Below are positions 26,088 through 35,724 of a stretch of DNA of 64,000 nucleotides, piece by piece. Each line of letters begins with the position of its first letter. The first letter of the stretch is position 1. Below the pieces are notes generated by a model, which saw only the letters and a program-made list of their open reading frames with translations, searched no databases and was not told where the DNA came from. The DNA lies in the NCBI GenBank assembly GCA_023411795.1, contig JAEYOK010000027.1, forward strand, positions 85,455 to 149,454, given 5' to 3'. The stretch comes from Bacillota bacterium (GTDB lineage Bacteria > Bacillota > Clostridia > DSM-8532). The position numbers and the translations under genes were made by a program.

Positions 26088-27875
26088 TCATTCAAACTGG
26101 GCGTTATAGAGCTGATTGTAAAATCCTCGCTTTTTCATTAATGATTCATGATTGCCCTGTTCCACAACATCCCCGTCCTTGATGACAAGAATATGATCAG
26201 CATTTTGTATGGTGGAGAGCCTATGCGCAATGACAAAGCACGTTTTATTCTTCATGAGATTTCTCATGGCCTGTTGTATCTGCATTTCTGTTCTGGTATC
26301 CACATTTGAGGTTGCTTCATCAAGAATAAGCATCTTGGCATCGGTTAGCATAGCCCTTGCTATTGTAAGAAGCTGCTTCTGGCCTTTTGAAATATTTATC
26401 CCATCCTCACGCAGTATAGTATTATAGCCATCGGGCAGACGCCTTATATATGAATGTATTTTTGCTGATTTAGCAGCCTCAATAACTTCCTCCATAGTCG
26501 CATCTTTTTTACCATAGGCAATATTCTCAAAAAAGGTTCCTTCAAAAAGCCATGTATCCTGAAGAACCATAGCATAAGATTTTCTTAGGCTCTCTCGTGT
26601 GACCTCTTCAATATTGTGATTGTCTACAGTTATTTCTCCCTTATCAGGGTCGTAGAAACGCATCAGTAGATTAATCAGGGTTGTTTTTCCCGCTCCGGTC
26701 GGTCCGACAATAGCGGTGAGGGAACCGGGCTTTGCATGAATACTTAAATGATGTATGATTTCTTTGTCTTTGGTATATCCGAAGCTGACGTCCTTCATTC
26801 TTACATCGCCGGAAGTTACATTAAGGTTAGTGGCATTAGGTATATCAGCTTTTTCTTCCGGCTCATCCAATAGTTGAAATACTCTGTCAGCAGCGGCTAA
26901 AGCGGATTGTAGTTCTGTCATTATATTTGCCGCCTCATTAATAGGCCCTGAAAATTTTCTTGAATAAAGCACAAAGGATGAAATGTTCCCGAGGCTCATC
27001 TTGCCTTTAATAAACAAAATTGCACCTATGGCACTAATCAGGGAAAGGGATACATTATTGATGAAATTTATAGACGGTCCATTAAAGCCTCCCAAAAAAT
27101 CAGCATTGTAGTAAGCATCAACGGCTTCTTTGTTTTTCTCGTCAAACTTATTGATAGTGAACTCTTCTCTGTTATATGCCTTTATAGTCTTTTGTCCTGT
27201 TATCATTTCCTCAACAAAGCCATTCATTTCTCCAAGCTTCGCTGACCTTTTATGAAAAAGTGGCCTTGTCTTCTTTATCATCCATCTTGATAGAAAAATA
27301 GAGAGAGGTATTGTAATTGTAAATATCAAACACAGTACCGGAGATATGGTAAGCATCATAAGAAACGAGCCAATAACAGTTATTGTGCTAGCAAATACCT
27401 GAATTAAGTCATTGGAAAGTGAAGTGTTAATAGTATCAATATCGTATGAAATTTTGCTTATAATATCACCTGTTTGATGGGTGTCAAAATACCAAACCGG
27501 TACTCTCATAAGCTTTTTGAAAACATCCTGTCTCATTTGGAATACAACCTTGCGGCTGATATGAATCATTAATCTGGCAAGTCCGTAAGACATCAAAAAA
27601 GATATAACATAAAAAAACAACATCAATAAGACATAGTAGAAGACTGAATTAAAATCTACTTTCCCCGTACCCAGCTTCATGCTATCCACTGCAAGGCCTG
27701 AAAGCTTAGGGCCTACCAGAGAAAACATATTTCCTCCAATGGTGAGTATCAGTGCAAATAGCAATAGAAACTTATACTTTGCAAGATAGGCACCAAGGCG
27801 AATAATTACCTGCTTCTTTGTATTTTTCATTTTTGATAAATCATATATTGAGGACCCTCGTGGCCTAGCTGACAT
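26088..27875 (-). CDS. ABC exporter, catalytic half of a heterodimer
   Basis: 595-aa fused membrane-ATPase half transporter with six N-terminal membrane helices, then a nucleotide-binding domain. It has Walker A GPTGAGKTT near residue 393, Walker B ILDEATSNVD with the catalytic Glu, and the H-loop IAHRLS intact. Its signature motif is altered to ISKGQKQLL instead of LSGGQ. The start overlaps the preceding half-transporter gene by 11 bp. Together they resemble BmrCD/TM287-288-type multidrug exporters. The substrate is unknown. Confidence 0.93.
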   Translation of the reverse strand: MSARPRGSSIYDLSKMKNTKKQVIIRLGAYLAKYKFLLLFALILTIGGNMFSLVGPKLSGLAVDSMKLGTGKVDFNSVFYYVLLMLFFYVISFLMSYGLARLMIHISRKVVFQMRQDVFKKLMRVPVWYFDTHQTGDIISKISYDIDTINTSLSNDLIQVFASTITVIGSFLMMLTISPVLCLIFTITIPLSIFLSRWMIKKTRPLFHKRSAKLGEMNGFVEEMITGQKTIKAYNREEFTINKFDEKNKEAVDAYYNADFLGGFNGPSINFINNVSLSLISAIGAILFIKGKMSLGNISSFVLYSRKFSGPINEAANIMTELQSALAAADRVFQLLDEPEEKADIPNATNLNVTSGDVRMKDVSFGYTKDKEIIHHLSIHAKPGSLTAIVGPTGAGKTTLINLLMRFYDPDKGEITVDNHNIEEVTRESLRKSYAMVLQDTWLFEGTFFENIAYGKKDATMEEVIEAAKSAKIHSYIRRLPDGYNTILREDGINISKGQKQLLTIARAMLTDAKMLILDEATSNVDTRTEMQIQQAMRNLMKNKTCFVIAHRLSTIQNADHILVIKDGDVVEQGNHESLMKKRGFYNQLYNAQFE

Positions 27876-29628
27876 AATTCCTGTCCCCCATCTGCATCCT
27901 GCTTATTTCTTCGTAAACCTCACAGTTTACTAATAGTTCCTCGTGAGTACCATAGCCGATTTGTTCGCCATCCTCCAAAACCAGAATATGATCCAGAGAC
28001 ATAACTGAACTGACCCTCTGAGCGATAATAATCTTAGTGGTTATATCAAAATTTTCGTTAAGTGTTTTTCTTATCATTGCATCGGTTTTATAGTCCAAGG
28101 CACTTGAGGAATCATCTAAAATAAGAATCTCAGGTCTTCCGGCTAATGCCCGTGAAATCAACAGACGCTGTTTCTGTCCTCCGCTTAGATTAGCTCCTTT
28201 TATCGACAGGTCAGAATGATAGGATTCAGGCCGGATAGTTATAAATTCTTTCGCCATAGCATATTCTGAAGCTTCTATGATCTCTTCCTCTGACAGCTCC
28301 CGACCGAAACGAATGTTTTCAAAAATCGTATCTTCAAATAAAATATCATTTTGAAGTGCAACTCCGAACATCCTGCGAAGTTCACCTTTATCTATCGTTT
28401 TTATTGGCCTTGTGTTAATTCTGATTTCTCCTTTTTGTGTATCATAAAAACGCATTAAAAGATTAATTATCGTTGTTTTACCCGAACCTGTCGAACCTAT
28501 TATTCCCAGTGATTCCCCTCGCTTGAGCTTAAAATTTATATTGCTTATATTATCTTCCTTATCCTCATCCGTATCTTTATTGTATCTAAATGATACATTA
28601 TCAAATTCTATATGATATTCCGGATTTTTTTCGCTCTTTTGCCTTACCTCTGACTCAGTATATGGCTCTTCGATAACCACAAGGTCCTCCTCAGCATTTA
28701 AGATCTCTTCTATTCGATTGGCTGATGCCATAGCTTTCGAATAAGCAGTAAAAATTCTGGTTACAGCCAGCATAGCATTTAAGATTATTATGAAGTAACT
28801 TAAAAAAGCGATAATTTTTCCGACCTCAGTTAGACCGGAATTTACCCGATAGCCGCCTATTATAATTATTACTACCAGACCGATGTTCAAAAGCAGCGTT
28901 ATCGTTGGGTTTGCTGCTGCCATAGTAGTGCCTGCTTTCAGCTCTGTCTTTGTTGCATCTTTATTTATTCTTGTAAAGCCTTCAGCTTCGAAAGATTCCT
29001 GTGACAGAGCTTTGATTACCCGAATGCCACTGATATCCTCTCTTAGTTTCCTAACCATGTTGTCAATTTTTGTTTGAAGTTGAGTAAAAAGAGGAATCCC
29101 TTTTTTAGATACAAAATAGACTACTGCTGTGATAAATGGCATTATACCAACCATTACCAATGTGAGTACCGGATCAAGGGTAAGGGTTACAATGATTCCA
29201 CCAAGTAATAAAATAGGGGCACGTACACCCATACGCTGCATCATACCAAGCATATGGTGAACATTATAAGTGTCGGAAGTCATCCGTGAAATCAGGGTAG
29301 GCACAGAATAGTTATCTACCTGCTTGCTCGATAGATAACATATTTTTTTAAACAGGTCATGCCTTATAACTTTTGTAATATCCCTCGCAACACTTGCAGC
29401 TAACGCATTCGCAACTATGTTTCCTGTAACTGCAAGTACGGAAAAAAGTAGCATCAAGGCACCCCAAAGCAGCACTTTTTCAATATCCTTAAGTGGGATA
29501 ATCTCGTCAATAATATGGGCGAGAACCCACGGAATCAATAAATCCATTATTGTTCCGAGAAATTTGATTATAAACCCATAGGACATTCTTAAAATATATG
29601 GTTTTAAATACTTTAAAATCGTTTTCAT
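27865..29628 (-). CDS. ABC exporter, degenerate-site half of a heterodimer
   Basis: 587-aa half transporter with six membrane helices and an ATPase domain. Walker A GSTGSGKTT (near residue 380) and signature LSGGQKQRL are normal, but the Walker B catalytic Glu is Asp (LILDDSSSALD) and the H-loop histidine is Gln (IAQRVS). One of the two ATP sites of the complex is thus non-catalytic, as known for asymmetric exporters. GAGAAGG precedes the ATG. Confidence 0.93.
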   Translation of the reverse strand: MKTILKYLKPYILRMSYGFIIKFLGTIMDLLIPWVLAHIIDEIIPLKDIEKVLLWGALMLLFSVLAVTGNIVANALAASVARDITKVIRHDLFKKICYLSSKQVDNYSVPTLISRMTSDTYNVHHMLGMMQRMGVRAPILLLGGIIVTLTLDPVLTLVMVGIMPFITAVVYFVSKKGIPLFTQLQTKIDNMVRKLREDISGIRVIKALSQESFEAEGFTRINKDATKTELKAGTTMAAANPTITLLLNIGLVVIIIIGGYRVNSGLTEVGKIIAFLSYFIIILNAMLAVTRIFTAYSKAMASANRIEEILNAEEDLVVIEEPYTESEVRQKSEKNPEYHIEFDNVSFRYNKDTDEDKEDNISNINFKLKRGESLGIIGSTGSGKTTIINLLMRFYDTQKGEIRINTRPIKTIDKGELRRMFGVALQNDILFEDTIFENIRFGRELSEEEIIEASEYAMAKEFITIRPESYHSDLSIKGANLSGGQKQRLLISRALAGRPEILILDDSSSALDYKTDAMIRKTLNENFDITTKIIIAQRVSSVMSLDHILVLEDGEQIGYGTHEELLVNCEVYEEISRMQMGDRNYVS

Positions 29629-29669
29629 TGCTGCCTTCTCTTTTTTTTACTATTGTTTCTGCCCTATAA

Positions 29670-29678
29670 ATTATACCA
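29670..29678 (-). promoter_or_regulatory. Possible extended -10 promoter for the ABC exporter pair
   Basis: On the minus strand TGGTATAAT (29678-29670) is an extended -10 box about 40 bp before the first half-transporter gene. The -35 region is poor. Confidence 0.4.
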
Positions 29679-29787
29679 GAACTTTTTAATTGTTTATATC
29701 GAACTGATTAGTTCCTGATTAAAAAGTATCATATATTGCTGATCTTGACTTATTGTTTGAGATTGTTTGGAATATTTCTATATTTTA

Positions 29788-29816
29788 TTGCAAATCTATA
29801 ATAATCAGTATATACT
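29788..29816 (+). promoter_or_regulatory. Promoter of the xylose operon
   Basis: TTGCAA (29788-29793), a 17-base spacer and TATACT (29811-29816). The -10 box runs into a perfect palindrome at 29814, placing the promoter under repressor control. Confidence 0.6.
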
Positions 29817-29838
29817 TATTAATATCATATTAATAAGT
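29814..29838 (+). promoter_or_regulatory. Probable XylR operator, 25-bp palindrome
   Basis: ACTTATTAATAT and ATATTAATAAGT form a perfect 12-bp inverted repeat around a single C. It overlaps the -10 box and ends 12 bp before the xylB ATG. The ROK repressor encoded as the second gene of the operon is the likely binder, with xylose as expected inducer. Confidence 0.7.
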
Positions 29839-29850
29839 TGGTGTTGGATT

Positions 29851-31383
29851 ATGGCTTTTCTACTTGGAATTGATATTGGTACATCTGGTACCAAAACTGT
29901 TCTTTTTGATGAATCCGGACATGTAATTGCTTCTGACACTCAGGAATACCCCCTTTACCAGCCTAAAAACGGATGGGCGGAGCAAAGCCCTGAAGACTGG
30001 TTTGATGCGACACAAAAATCAATAAAAAATGTACTGGGAAAAAGCCAAGTTGACCCCAAGGCCATAAAAGGCGTCGGGCTATCAGGTCAAATGCATGGAC
30101 TTGTGCTTTTAGATGCCGAGGATAAAGTTCTCAGAAAGTCTATAATATGGTGTGACCAGCGCAGTACCCTTGAATGTGGCCAGATAACCTCTCTTGTCGG
30201 CTCAGAACGACTTATTGAAATAACAGCAAACCCTGCTTTACCCGCTTTTACAGCCTCAAAAGTAAAGTGGGTCATGAACAACGAGCCTGAGATTTACCAA
30301 AAAGCAAAAAGAATTTTACTTCCTAAAGATTACATAAGATTTTGTCTCACCGGTGAATATGCCACAGAGGTTTCTGATGCAAGCGGTATGCAGCTTCTTG
30401 ATATATCAAAGAGACAGTGGAGCGATGAGGTTCTTACTAAATTAAGCATAGATAAATCCATGCTCGGAAAAGTCTATGAATCACAGGAAGTGACCGGTGT
30501 AATCAGTAAAAAAGCATCTCAATTAACCGGTCTTGCGCAAGGAACACCGGTTGTGGGAGGCGGCGGCGACCAAGCAGCAGGTGCAATTGGCAATGGCATT
30601 GTCAGACCAGGTATTATCTCATCAGTTATCGGTACATCAGGTGTTGTCTTTGCCTATACAGATAAAGTCCATATCGATCCAATGGGTCGAGTCCAAACAT
30701 TCTGCCATGCTATTCCGAACACCTGGCATATCATGGGGGTTACACAGGCTGCAGGTTTATCTCTTCAATGGTTCAGAAACAACTTCTGTCATGATGAAAT
30801 GTCAACAGCTGATTTAACCGGGAGAGATGTCTATGCACTGATGGATGAAGCGGCTGAAAAATCGGGTTTGGGTGCCGGTGGTTTAATATATCTTCCATAT
30901 CTTATGGGTGAAAGAACTCCTCATCTTGATCCTGATTGCAGAGGTGTTTTCTTCGGTGTGTCTGCTAAGCATAGTAAACGTGACTTCATTCGTGCTGTGA
31001 TGGAAGGTGTGGCCTTCAGCCTTAAAAATTGCCTCGACATCATTGATAAACTGGGCATCCCTATTAATGAAGTACGTGCTTCCGGAGGTGGCGGTCGAAG
31101 TCCTCTTTGGAGACAAATTCAGGCTGATCTTTTCGGAACACCCATAGCTACTGTCAATTCCAGTGAAGGACCGGCCCTTGGTGTTGCTTTACTGGCCGGA
31201 GTCGGTGCCGGTATATATAGCAGCGTACCTGAGGCCTGTGATCAAGCAGTCTGCACAACAATGAAACTAGATTATGATACTGCTAACCATGAGTTATATA
31301 AGAATTCCTACAAGCTATATAACAGCATTTACCAGTCACTTAAAAAGGACTTTTCCTCCTTAGCAGTATTACAAAATCGTTAA
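29851..31383 (+). CDS. xylB: Xylulokinase
   Basis: 510-aa FGGY-family kinase phosphorylating D-xylulose to xylulose 5-phosphate. It has the phosphate-binding loop GIDIGTSGTKTVLF at the N-terminus, GLSGQMHGLV near residue 80 and GGGDQAAGAIGNG near 235. The C-terminal motif is EVRASGGGGRSPLWRQIQADLF. The frame extends to 29767, but ATG 29851 gives the family N-terminus and lies right after the operator. First gene of the operon. Confidence 0.95.
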   Translation: MAFLLGIDIGTSGTKTVLFDESGHVIASDTQEYPLYQPKNGWAEQSPEDWFDATQKSIKNVLGKSQVDPKAIKGVGLSGQMHGLVLLDAEDKVLRKSIIWCDQRSTLECGQITSLVGSERLIEITANPALPAFTASKVKWVMNNEPEIYQKAKRILLPKDYIRFCLTGEYATEVSDASGMQLLDISKRQWSDEVLTKLSIDKSMLGKVYESQEVTGVISKKASQLTGLAQGTPVVGGGGDQAAGAIGNGIVRPGIISSVIGTSGVVFAYTDKVHIDPMGRVQTFCHAIPNTWHIMGVTQAAGLSLQWFRNNFCHDEMSTADLTGRDVYALMDEAAEKSGLGAGGLIYLPYLMGERTPHLDPDCRGVFFGVSAKHSKRDFIRAVMEGVAFSLKNCLDIIDKLGIPINEVRASGGGGRSPLWRQIQADLFGTPIATVNSSEGPALGVALLAGVGAGIYSSVPEACDQAVCTTMKLDYDTANHELYKNSYKLYNSIYQSLKKDFSSLAVLQNR

Positions 31384-31393
31384 GAGGTAAGCA

Positions 31394-32578
31394 ATGACAA
31401 CAGGCCGAATCGGAAACAATAAATACTTAAAAAAATTAAACAAAACAATTATCCTTGACCTGATCAGAACAAATAAAGGCATTTCGCGAAAAGCACTGGC
31501 TGATATGACCGGGCTTTCCCCGACAGCAACAGGCCAAATAGTACGTGCACTATTAGAAGAAGAGTATATATGCGAAGTCGGAGAAGATGATTCGTCAGGT
31601 GGAAGAAGGCCTATGATGCTTGAGCTTAATCCCGCTTCGTACTATGCATTTGGGTTTGATATCGATTCAAAATATGTCTATACAGTACTTTTGGATATTA
31701 CGGGGAAAACTTGCTACGAAAAAAAAGAAGAATTTGAAAACAACTTAACCCCGGAAGAGTTTATCACTGTTGTTTCAAAAACATATGAACAGATTACTAA
31801 GAAACTTAAACTGAGGAATGATCGTATTATTGGCGCAGGCATATCCATACCGGGAATGCTTGAACTCCCTACACAAAAAATATTACTCGCACCTAACCTA
31901 GGTTGGTCCCAGGTTGATATTAAAAGCAGATTGACTGACCTTCTGAATATTCCGGTCCTTATAGATAACGAAGCTATCTGTTCATCAAATTGTGAGGATT
32001 GGCTGGGAACCTACAGGGATAGAGAAAATTTTATATGTATTAATATTGATTCAGGTATTGGTGCCGGTCTATTTGTTAGAGGTGCAATATACAAAGGTCA
32101 CTCCGGGAGTGCCGGTGAAATAGGACACATCCCAATGGAAGGAAATAGCATCAGGTGTAAATGCGGAAAAATCGGGTGTCTAGAAACCATTTCATCGGTT
32201 AATGCAATGGTTTCTAGGTATAAGCAAATCAAAGACATAGATCACGATACAAAAGGTTATGAAGCCACTTTGGATTGTTTGATTAATGGTGCTGAGGCAG
32301 GTGACACAGCATGTATGAGTATTTTTAAAGATGCTGCAGTGAGTCTTGGGAAGGTTATCAGTTACTTAATCAATATATTTAACCCCCAGGAGATTATTCT
32401 GGGTAAGAAGTTTTCCCAATACTCTGGTTTTATGCTTGATGAAATCAGACAGACAGTTAAAAAGACAGCCTTGGCCTACCCACTTTGCAATTGCCAAGTC
32501 CTTGCATCTACTTTCGGAGAGGATTCATCAGCTTTAGGAGCTGCCACTTTACCCATTAGAAAACTCTTCGGACATTGA
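31394..32578 (+). CDS. xylR: ROK-family repressor, XylR type
   Basis: 394-aa regulator. The N-terminal winged helix-turn-helix (ISRKALADMTGLSPTATGQIVRALLEE, residues about 30-55) is followed by a ROK sugar-kinase-like domain. That domain has VLIDNEAIC, DSGIGAGL and the zinc motif CKCGKIGCLE. In Firmicutes such proteins repress xylose genes until xylose binds. It sits between xylB and xylA, 10 bp after xylB, and so is auto-regulated through the upstream operator. Confidence 0.92.
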   Translation: MTTGRIGNNKYLKKLNKTIILDLIRTNKGISRKALADMTGLSPTATGQIVRALLEEEYICEVGEDDSSGGRRPMMLELNPASYYAFGFDIDSKYVYTVLLDITGKTCYEKKEEFENNLTPEEFITVVSKTYEQITKKLKLRNDRIIGAGISIPGMLELPTQKILLAPNLGWSQVDIKSRLTDLLNIPVLIDNEAICSSNCEDWLGTYRDRENFICINIDSGIGAGLFVRGAIYKGHSGSAGEIGHIPMEGNSIRCKCGKIGCLETISSVNAMVSRYKQIKDIDHDTKGYEATLDCLINGAEAGDTACMSIFKDAAVSLGKVISYLINIFNPQEIILGKKFSQYSGFMLDEIRQTVKKTALAYPLCNCQVLASTFGEDSSALGAATLPIRKLFGH

Positions 32579-32623
32579 CCCAGAAATATAAAATAAAATC
32601 TCATAACAGAGGAGGTTTTTGAT

Positions 32624-33949
32624 ATGTCTGAATTTTTTAAAGGAATCGGGAAGATTCCTTACGAAGGAGCAGAGACCGATAATCCGCTTGCTTTCAGGTA
32701 CTACAACCCCGATGAATTGATTGATGGTAAGCCGCTCAAGGATCATTTACGGTATGCCGTTTCTTACTGGCATACCTTTCAGGGGCGTGGCGGCGATCTC
32801 TTCGGGCTTTCAGGAGCAGCAGAAAGATCCTGGGATACTATAAAAGATCCTATGGATTTAGCCTATGCAAAAATCGAAGCTAACTTTGAATTCTGCGAAA
32901 AGCTTGGCGTTCCATTCTTTTGTTTCCATGACAGGGATATAGCACCTGAGGCAGATACCTTGGCTGAGACTAATAAGCGGTTGGATGAAATCGTTTCAAG
33001 AATCAAAGCACGTATGGAAAATAGTCCTGTAAAGCTACTATGGGGCACTACTAACGCTTTCGGTCACAGGAGATTTACCCATGGTGCTGCCACCTCTAAT
33101 CATGCCGATGTTTTTGCCTACGCAGCTTCCCAGGTAAAAAAGGCAATGGAAATAACGCTAGAATTAGGCGGGCAAAACTACGTATTCTGGGGTGGTCGAG
33201 AAGGTTATGAAACACTCCTTAATACTGATATGCAGCTGGAACTTGATAATCTGGCACGCTTTTTATCAATGGCTGTGGATTATGCAAAGGAAATCGGATT
33301 TACCGGCCAGTTCCTCATTGAACCAAAGCCCAAGGAACCCACCAAGCACCAATATGATTTTGATGCGGCAACTGTTTTGGGCTTCTTAAAGCAAAATAAT
33401 TTGGATCCCTATTTCAAGCTGAATATCGAAGCTAATCATGCTACTCTGGCACAGCATACTTTCCAGCACGACCTTAACGTAGCCCGCATAAATAATGCAC
33501 TTGGCAGTATAGATGCAAATCAGGGTGATCCACTCCTTGGATGGGATACAGACCAGTTCCCTACAAACCTATATGACACAACTCTGGCTATGTTTGAAGT
33601 AATCAAGATGGGCGGCTTTAACAAAGGCGGACTCAATTTTGACGCAAAGACAAGAAGAGCTTCCTTTGAGCCTGTTGATCTTTTCTATGGACATATAGCA
33701 GGCATGGATGCCTTTGCCAAAGGCTTCAAGATTGCCTACAAACTAGTCCAGGACGGTGTTTTCGATAAGTTTGTTAAGGAACGTTATAGCAGCTATACAC
33801 AAGGTATTGGAAAGGATATCGTTGATGGAGAAGTTGGATTCAAACAACTTGAGGCATATACTTTGAAAAACGGTGAGCCAAAGCTTTCATCAGGTCGCCA
33901 AGAATTACTGGAATCAATCCTTAACAAATACATATTAGAAACTAAGTGA
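32624..33949 (+). CDS. xylA: Xylose isomerase
   Basis: Converts D-xylose to D-xylulose. The 441-aa length is that of the larger (class II) isomerases. Catalytic and metal-binding regions are visible: FCFHDRDIAPE near residue 100, NYVFWGGREGYETL near 185, IEPKPKEPTKHQYD near 230, NIEANHATLA near 268, and DANQGDPLLGWDTDQFP near 300. An AGGAGG site precedes the ATG. It is the last gene of the operon. Confidence 0.97.
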   Translation: MSEFFKGIGKIPYEGAETDNPLAFRYYNPDELIDGKPLKDHLRYAVSYWHTFQGRGGDLFGLSGAAERSWDTIKDPMDLAYAKIEANFEFCEKLGVPFFCFHDRDIAPEADTLAETNKRLDEIVSRIKARMENSPVKLLWGTTNAFGHRRFTHGAATSNHADVFAYAASQVKKAMEITLELGGQNYVFWGGREGYETLLNTDMQLELDNLARFLSMAVDYAKEIGFTGQFLIEPKPKEPTKHQYDFDAATVLGFLKQNNLDPYFKLNIEANHATLAQHTFQHDLNVARINNALGSIDANQGDPLLGWDTDQFPTNLYDTTLAMFEVIKMGGFNKGGLNFDAKTRRASFEPVDLFYGHIAGMDAFAKGFKIAYKLVQDGVFDKFVKERYSSYTQGIGKDIVDGEVGFKQLEAYTLKNGEPKLSSGRQELLESILNKYILETK

Positions 33950-34002
33950 TTTGTATGTTTTGCAAGACCCTTTACGTCACACCGTGCAAAAACTAATCAC
34001 TT
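33944..34002 (+). terminator. Long interrupted hairpin after xylA
   Basis: AAGTGATT pairs with AATCACTT, and inside it TTTTGCA pairs with TGCAAAA. The stem includes the xylA stop codon and is followed by an AT-rich stretch rather than a clean T-run. Confidence 0.5.
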
Positions 34003-34194
34003 TAATAAATTAATGCAGTTATAGCGGCTGTTGCCTGCAACGATTTAGCGCTCCGGGTCAACATCCTGTTTCTAGTCGCGCTCGCTCCGCATCCATGCTT
34101 CGCTTTAAATCGTACGCAAGCAAACCGCTTAATAAGAATAAATATTATATGGTAAAAGAGTTTTTGCGCAGTCTGACGTAGTAAGTTCTTTCTT

Positions 34195-35172
34195 TCAATC
34201 GCAGCGAAGGCATGGAAAATACCCATTTTCGGCTGCTTCAAAGGCATCGGAAAAGTGCATTATGCTATCCTTGTTAAAGCTGGGGTCTGATGAGACTGTA
34301 TTTAAAAGATAATCACAATCAGTACGACAATAGGATAAGAGCCCCTGATAGGTATAACCTATTATTGGGGCTTTTCTTATTACCCGGGCTCCTCCAAGGG
34401 CATAGTGTTGATAGCTTTTACCTGATAAAACAGGAAAGCCTTGAGCAATGACTAGTATACCCTCGTCAGTCGGTGCTCTCTTCCAGTCCGAGTCCTCAAT
34501 TGACGGAAATTCGAGCCTTACATATAGACTTTTCCCTGATGCCCATTGATTATATTGATTCATATATAAAGTGATTTCTTCCTGGATAGAATTCTTTATA
34601 GCTGCAATCCTCAAGTTTTCAAAGGTTTGATCGTTATTAAAGAATGAAATTCTGTCTTTATATTCTTTATATTCGCCTTGAGAAGCAATTTTATCAACTA
34701 TGTCATAAACATAGACTTTGTTTTCAAGGGTATATCTGATACAGTACCTGTCTGATAAAAGCTCGCCGGCATAATACTGTATAGGGAACCAGATATGCTT
34801 AACCTCAGTCTGCCCGGTAGTGTTTTTGTATGGATTTAATGCATATAGAGAAAACCCCTCCCTCTCTAAAAAGATCAATACAGGAACACATGCGTCTATC
34901 CTGGCTTTTCTTGAGGAACTGGTATAGGAATTAAATGAGTAATAAAGGGTATCAAAGAAGGCTTCCGTTGCAGTTTCCTTAGCCTTCGACATTTCACTGA
35001 ATCCTTTTTGGGAAAGAATCAAAGCCGCATCCTGAATTGCGTTATCTATAATATTGTCATAATAAGTTCGCAGCCTTTGATCTTCTATAGCCGTTTTTGA
35101 GGATTGTGAGCTTAAAAAAAGGAAGGGGGAAATAATTATGGTAAAAATAATGGCTAGACTAGTAAGCTTCAT
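34195..35172 (-). CDS. Secreted or membrane-anchored protein of the filament locus with Ada-like four-Cys tail
   Basis: 325-aa protein of unknown function, last gene of the Tad-like locus. Residues 1-25 are a hydrophobic signal or anchor (LAIIFTIIISPFLFLSS). The body is soluble and outside the membrane by prediction. The C-terminal about 50 residues carry YCRTDCDYL and then FSDAFEAAENGYFPCLRCD. This is the pattern of the small Ada-type zinc-binding module (Y..C..DC.YL ... A...GY.PC..C) found at the ends of several bacterial surface proteins. It overlaps the previous gene by 14 bp. The whole family is not recognised. Confidence 0.75.
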   Translation of the reverse strand: MKLTSLAIIFTIIISPFLFLSSQSSKTAIEDQRLRTYYDNIIDNAIQDAALILSQKGFSEMSKAKETATEAFFDTLYYSFNSYTSSSRKARIDACVPVLIFLEREGFSLYALNPYKNTTGQTEVKHIWFPIQYYAGELLSDRYCIRYTLENKVYVYDIVDKIASQGEYKEYKDRISFFNNDQTFENLRIAAIKNSIQEEITLYMNQYNQWASGKSLYVRLEFPSIEDSDWKRAPTDEGILVIAQGFPVLSGKSYQHYALGGARVIRKAPIIGYTYQGLLSYCRTDCDYLLNTVSSDPSFNKDSIMHFSDAFEAAENGYFPCLRCD

Positions 35173-35710
35173 TCCGCACCATTCCCCCTGACCTTACAAA
35201 TATGCTTGGCGCACTCGTATTTGTAAACAGTATCATATCCCGAATAGCAACGGCCATGGTCTTCCCTTTGTTCTTAACTTCGACAAAAAAAAGATCACCC
35301 ATACCCATTTTGTAACGCCGTGATTTATCAAGCGGCGATGCTGTATTTATTGGAAAAAGCACCCCCATTATCTCTTCTTCGCCTATGTTTACATGGATAA
35401 TTTCATGCTCTCCGGTAAAAGCCAACGTACCACCTGTTTGCTTGTATATCGGGGAAACAGATCTCTTTACGTGGGATAATCTAATTTGGTATAAGTTTCC
35501 CGTCGAATTTATTCGGTTTATAAAATCAGAATACTGGTTGGGTGTGATAAAACCCGTATCCCTGCAAATATCAGCGAACCGATTACACTCAGTGAGTACA
35601 ACATTGTATGCGATATCATCCTGTCTTTCCAGCATGTTCAATAAAGGCACAAGAAACAATAATATTGCGCATAGCAAAAAGGCAAGGACCTTCCAAAGGG
35701 TCTTTTCCAT
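35159..35710 (-). CDS. Small membrane-anchored filament-locus protein
   Basis: 183-aa protein with one N-terminal membrane helix (LWKVLAFLLCAILLFLVPLL) and an extracellular-type domain. The segment after the helix (DIAYNVVLTECNRFADICRDTGFITPNQYSDFINRI) resembles the helical neck of Tad-associated pseudopilins in Gram-positive loci, but I see no clear prepilin cleavage motif. AGGAGG precedes the ATG. Probably a minor pilin or assembly factor, by position. Confidence 0.7.
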   Translation of the reverse strand: MEKTLWKVLAFLLCAILLFLVPLLNMLERQDDIAYNVVLTECNRFADICRDTGFITPNQYSDFINRINSTGNLYQIRLSHVKRSVSPIYKQTGGTLAFTGEHEIIHVNIGEEEIMGVLFPINTASPLDKSRRYKMGMGDLFFVEVKNKGKTMAVAIRDMILFTNTSAPSIFVRSGGMVRNEAY

Positions 35711-35724
35711 AACCCCTCCTGATT

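Noticed and set aside
34002..34247. 81-codon minus-strand open frame downstream of the filament locus
   Set aside because: It overlaps the end of the 325-aa gene in another frame, lacks a ribosome binding site and has no recognisable motif. The stretch 34003-34194 appears non-coding.
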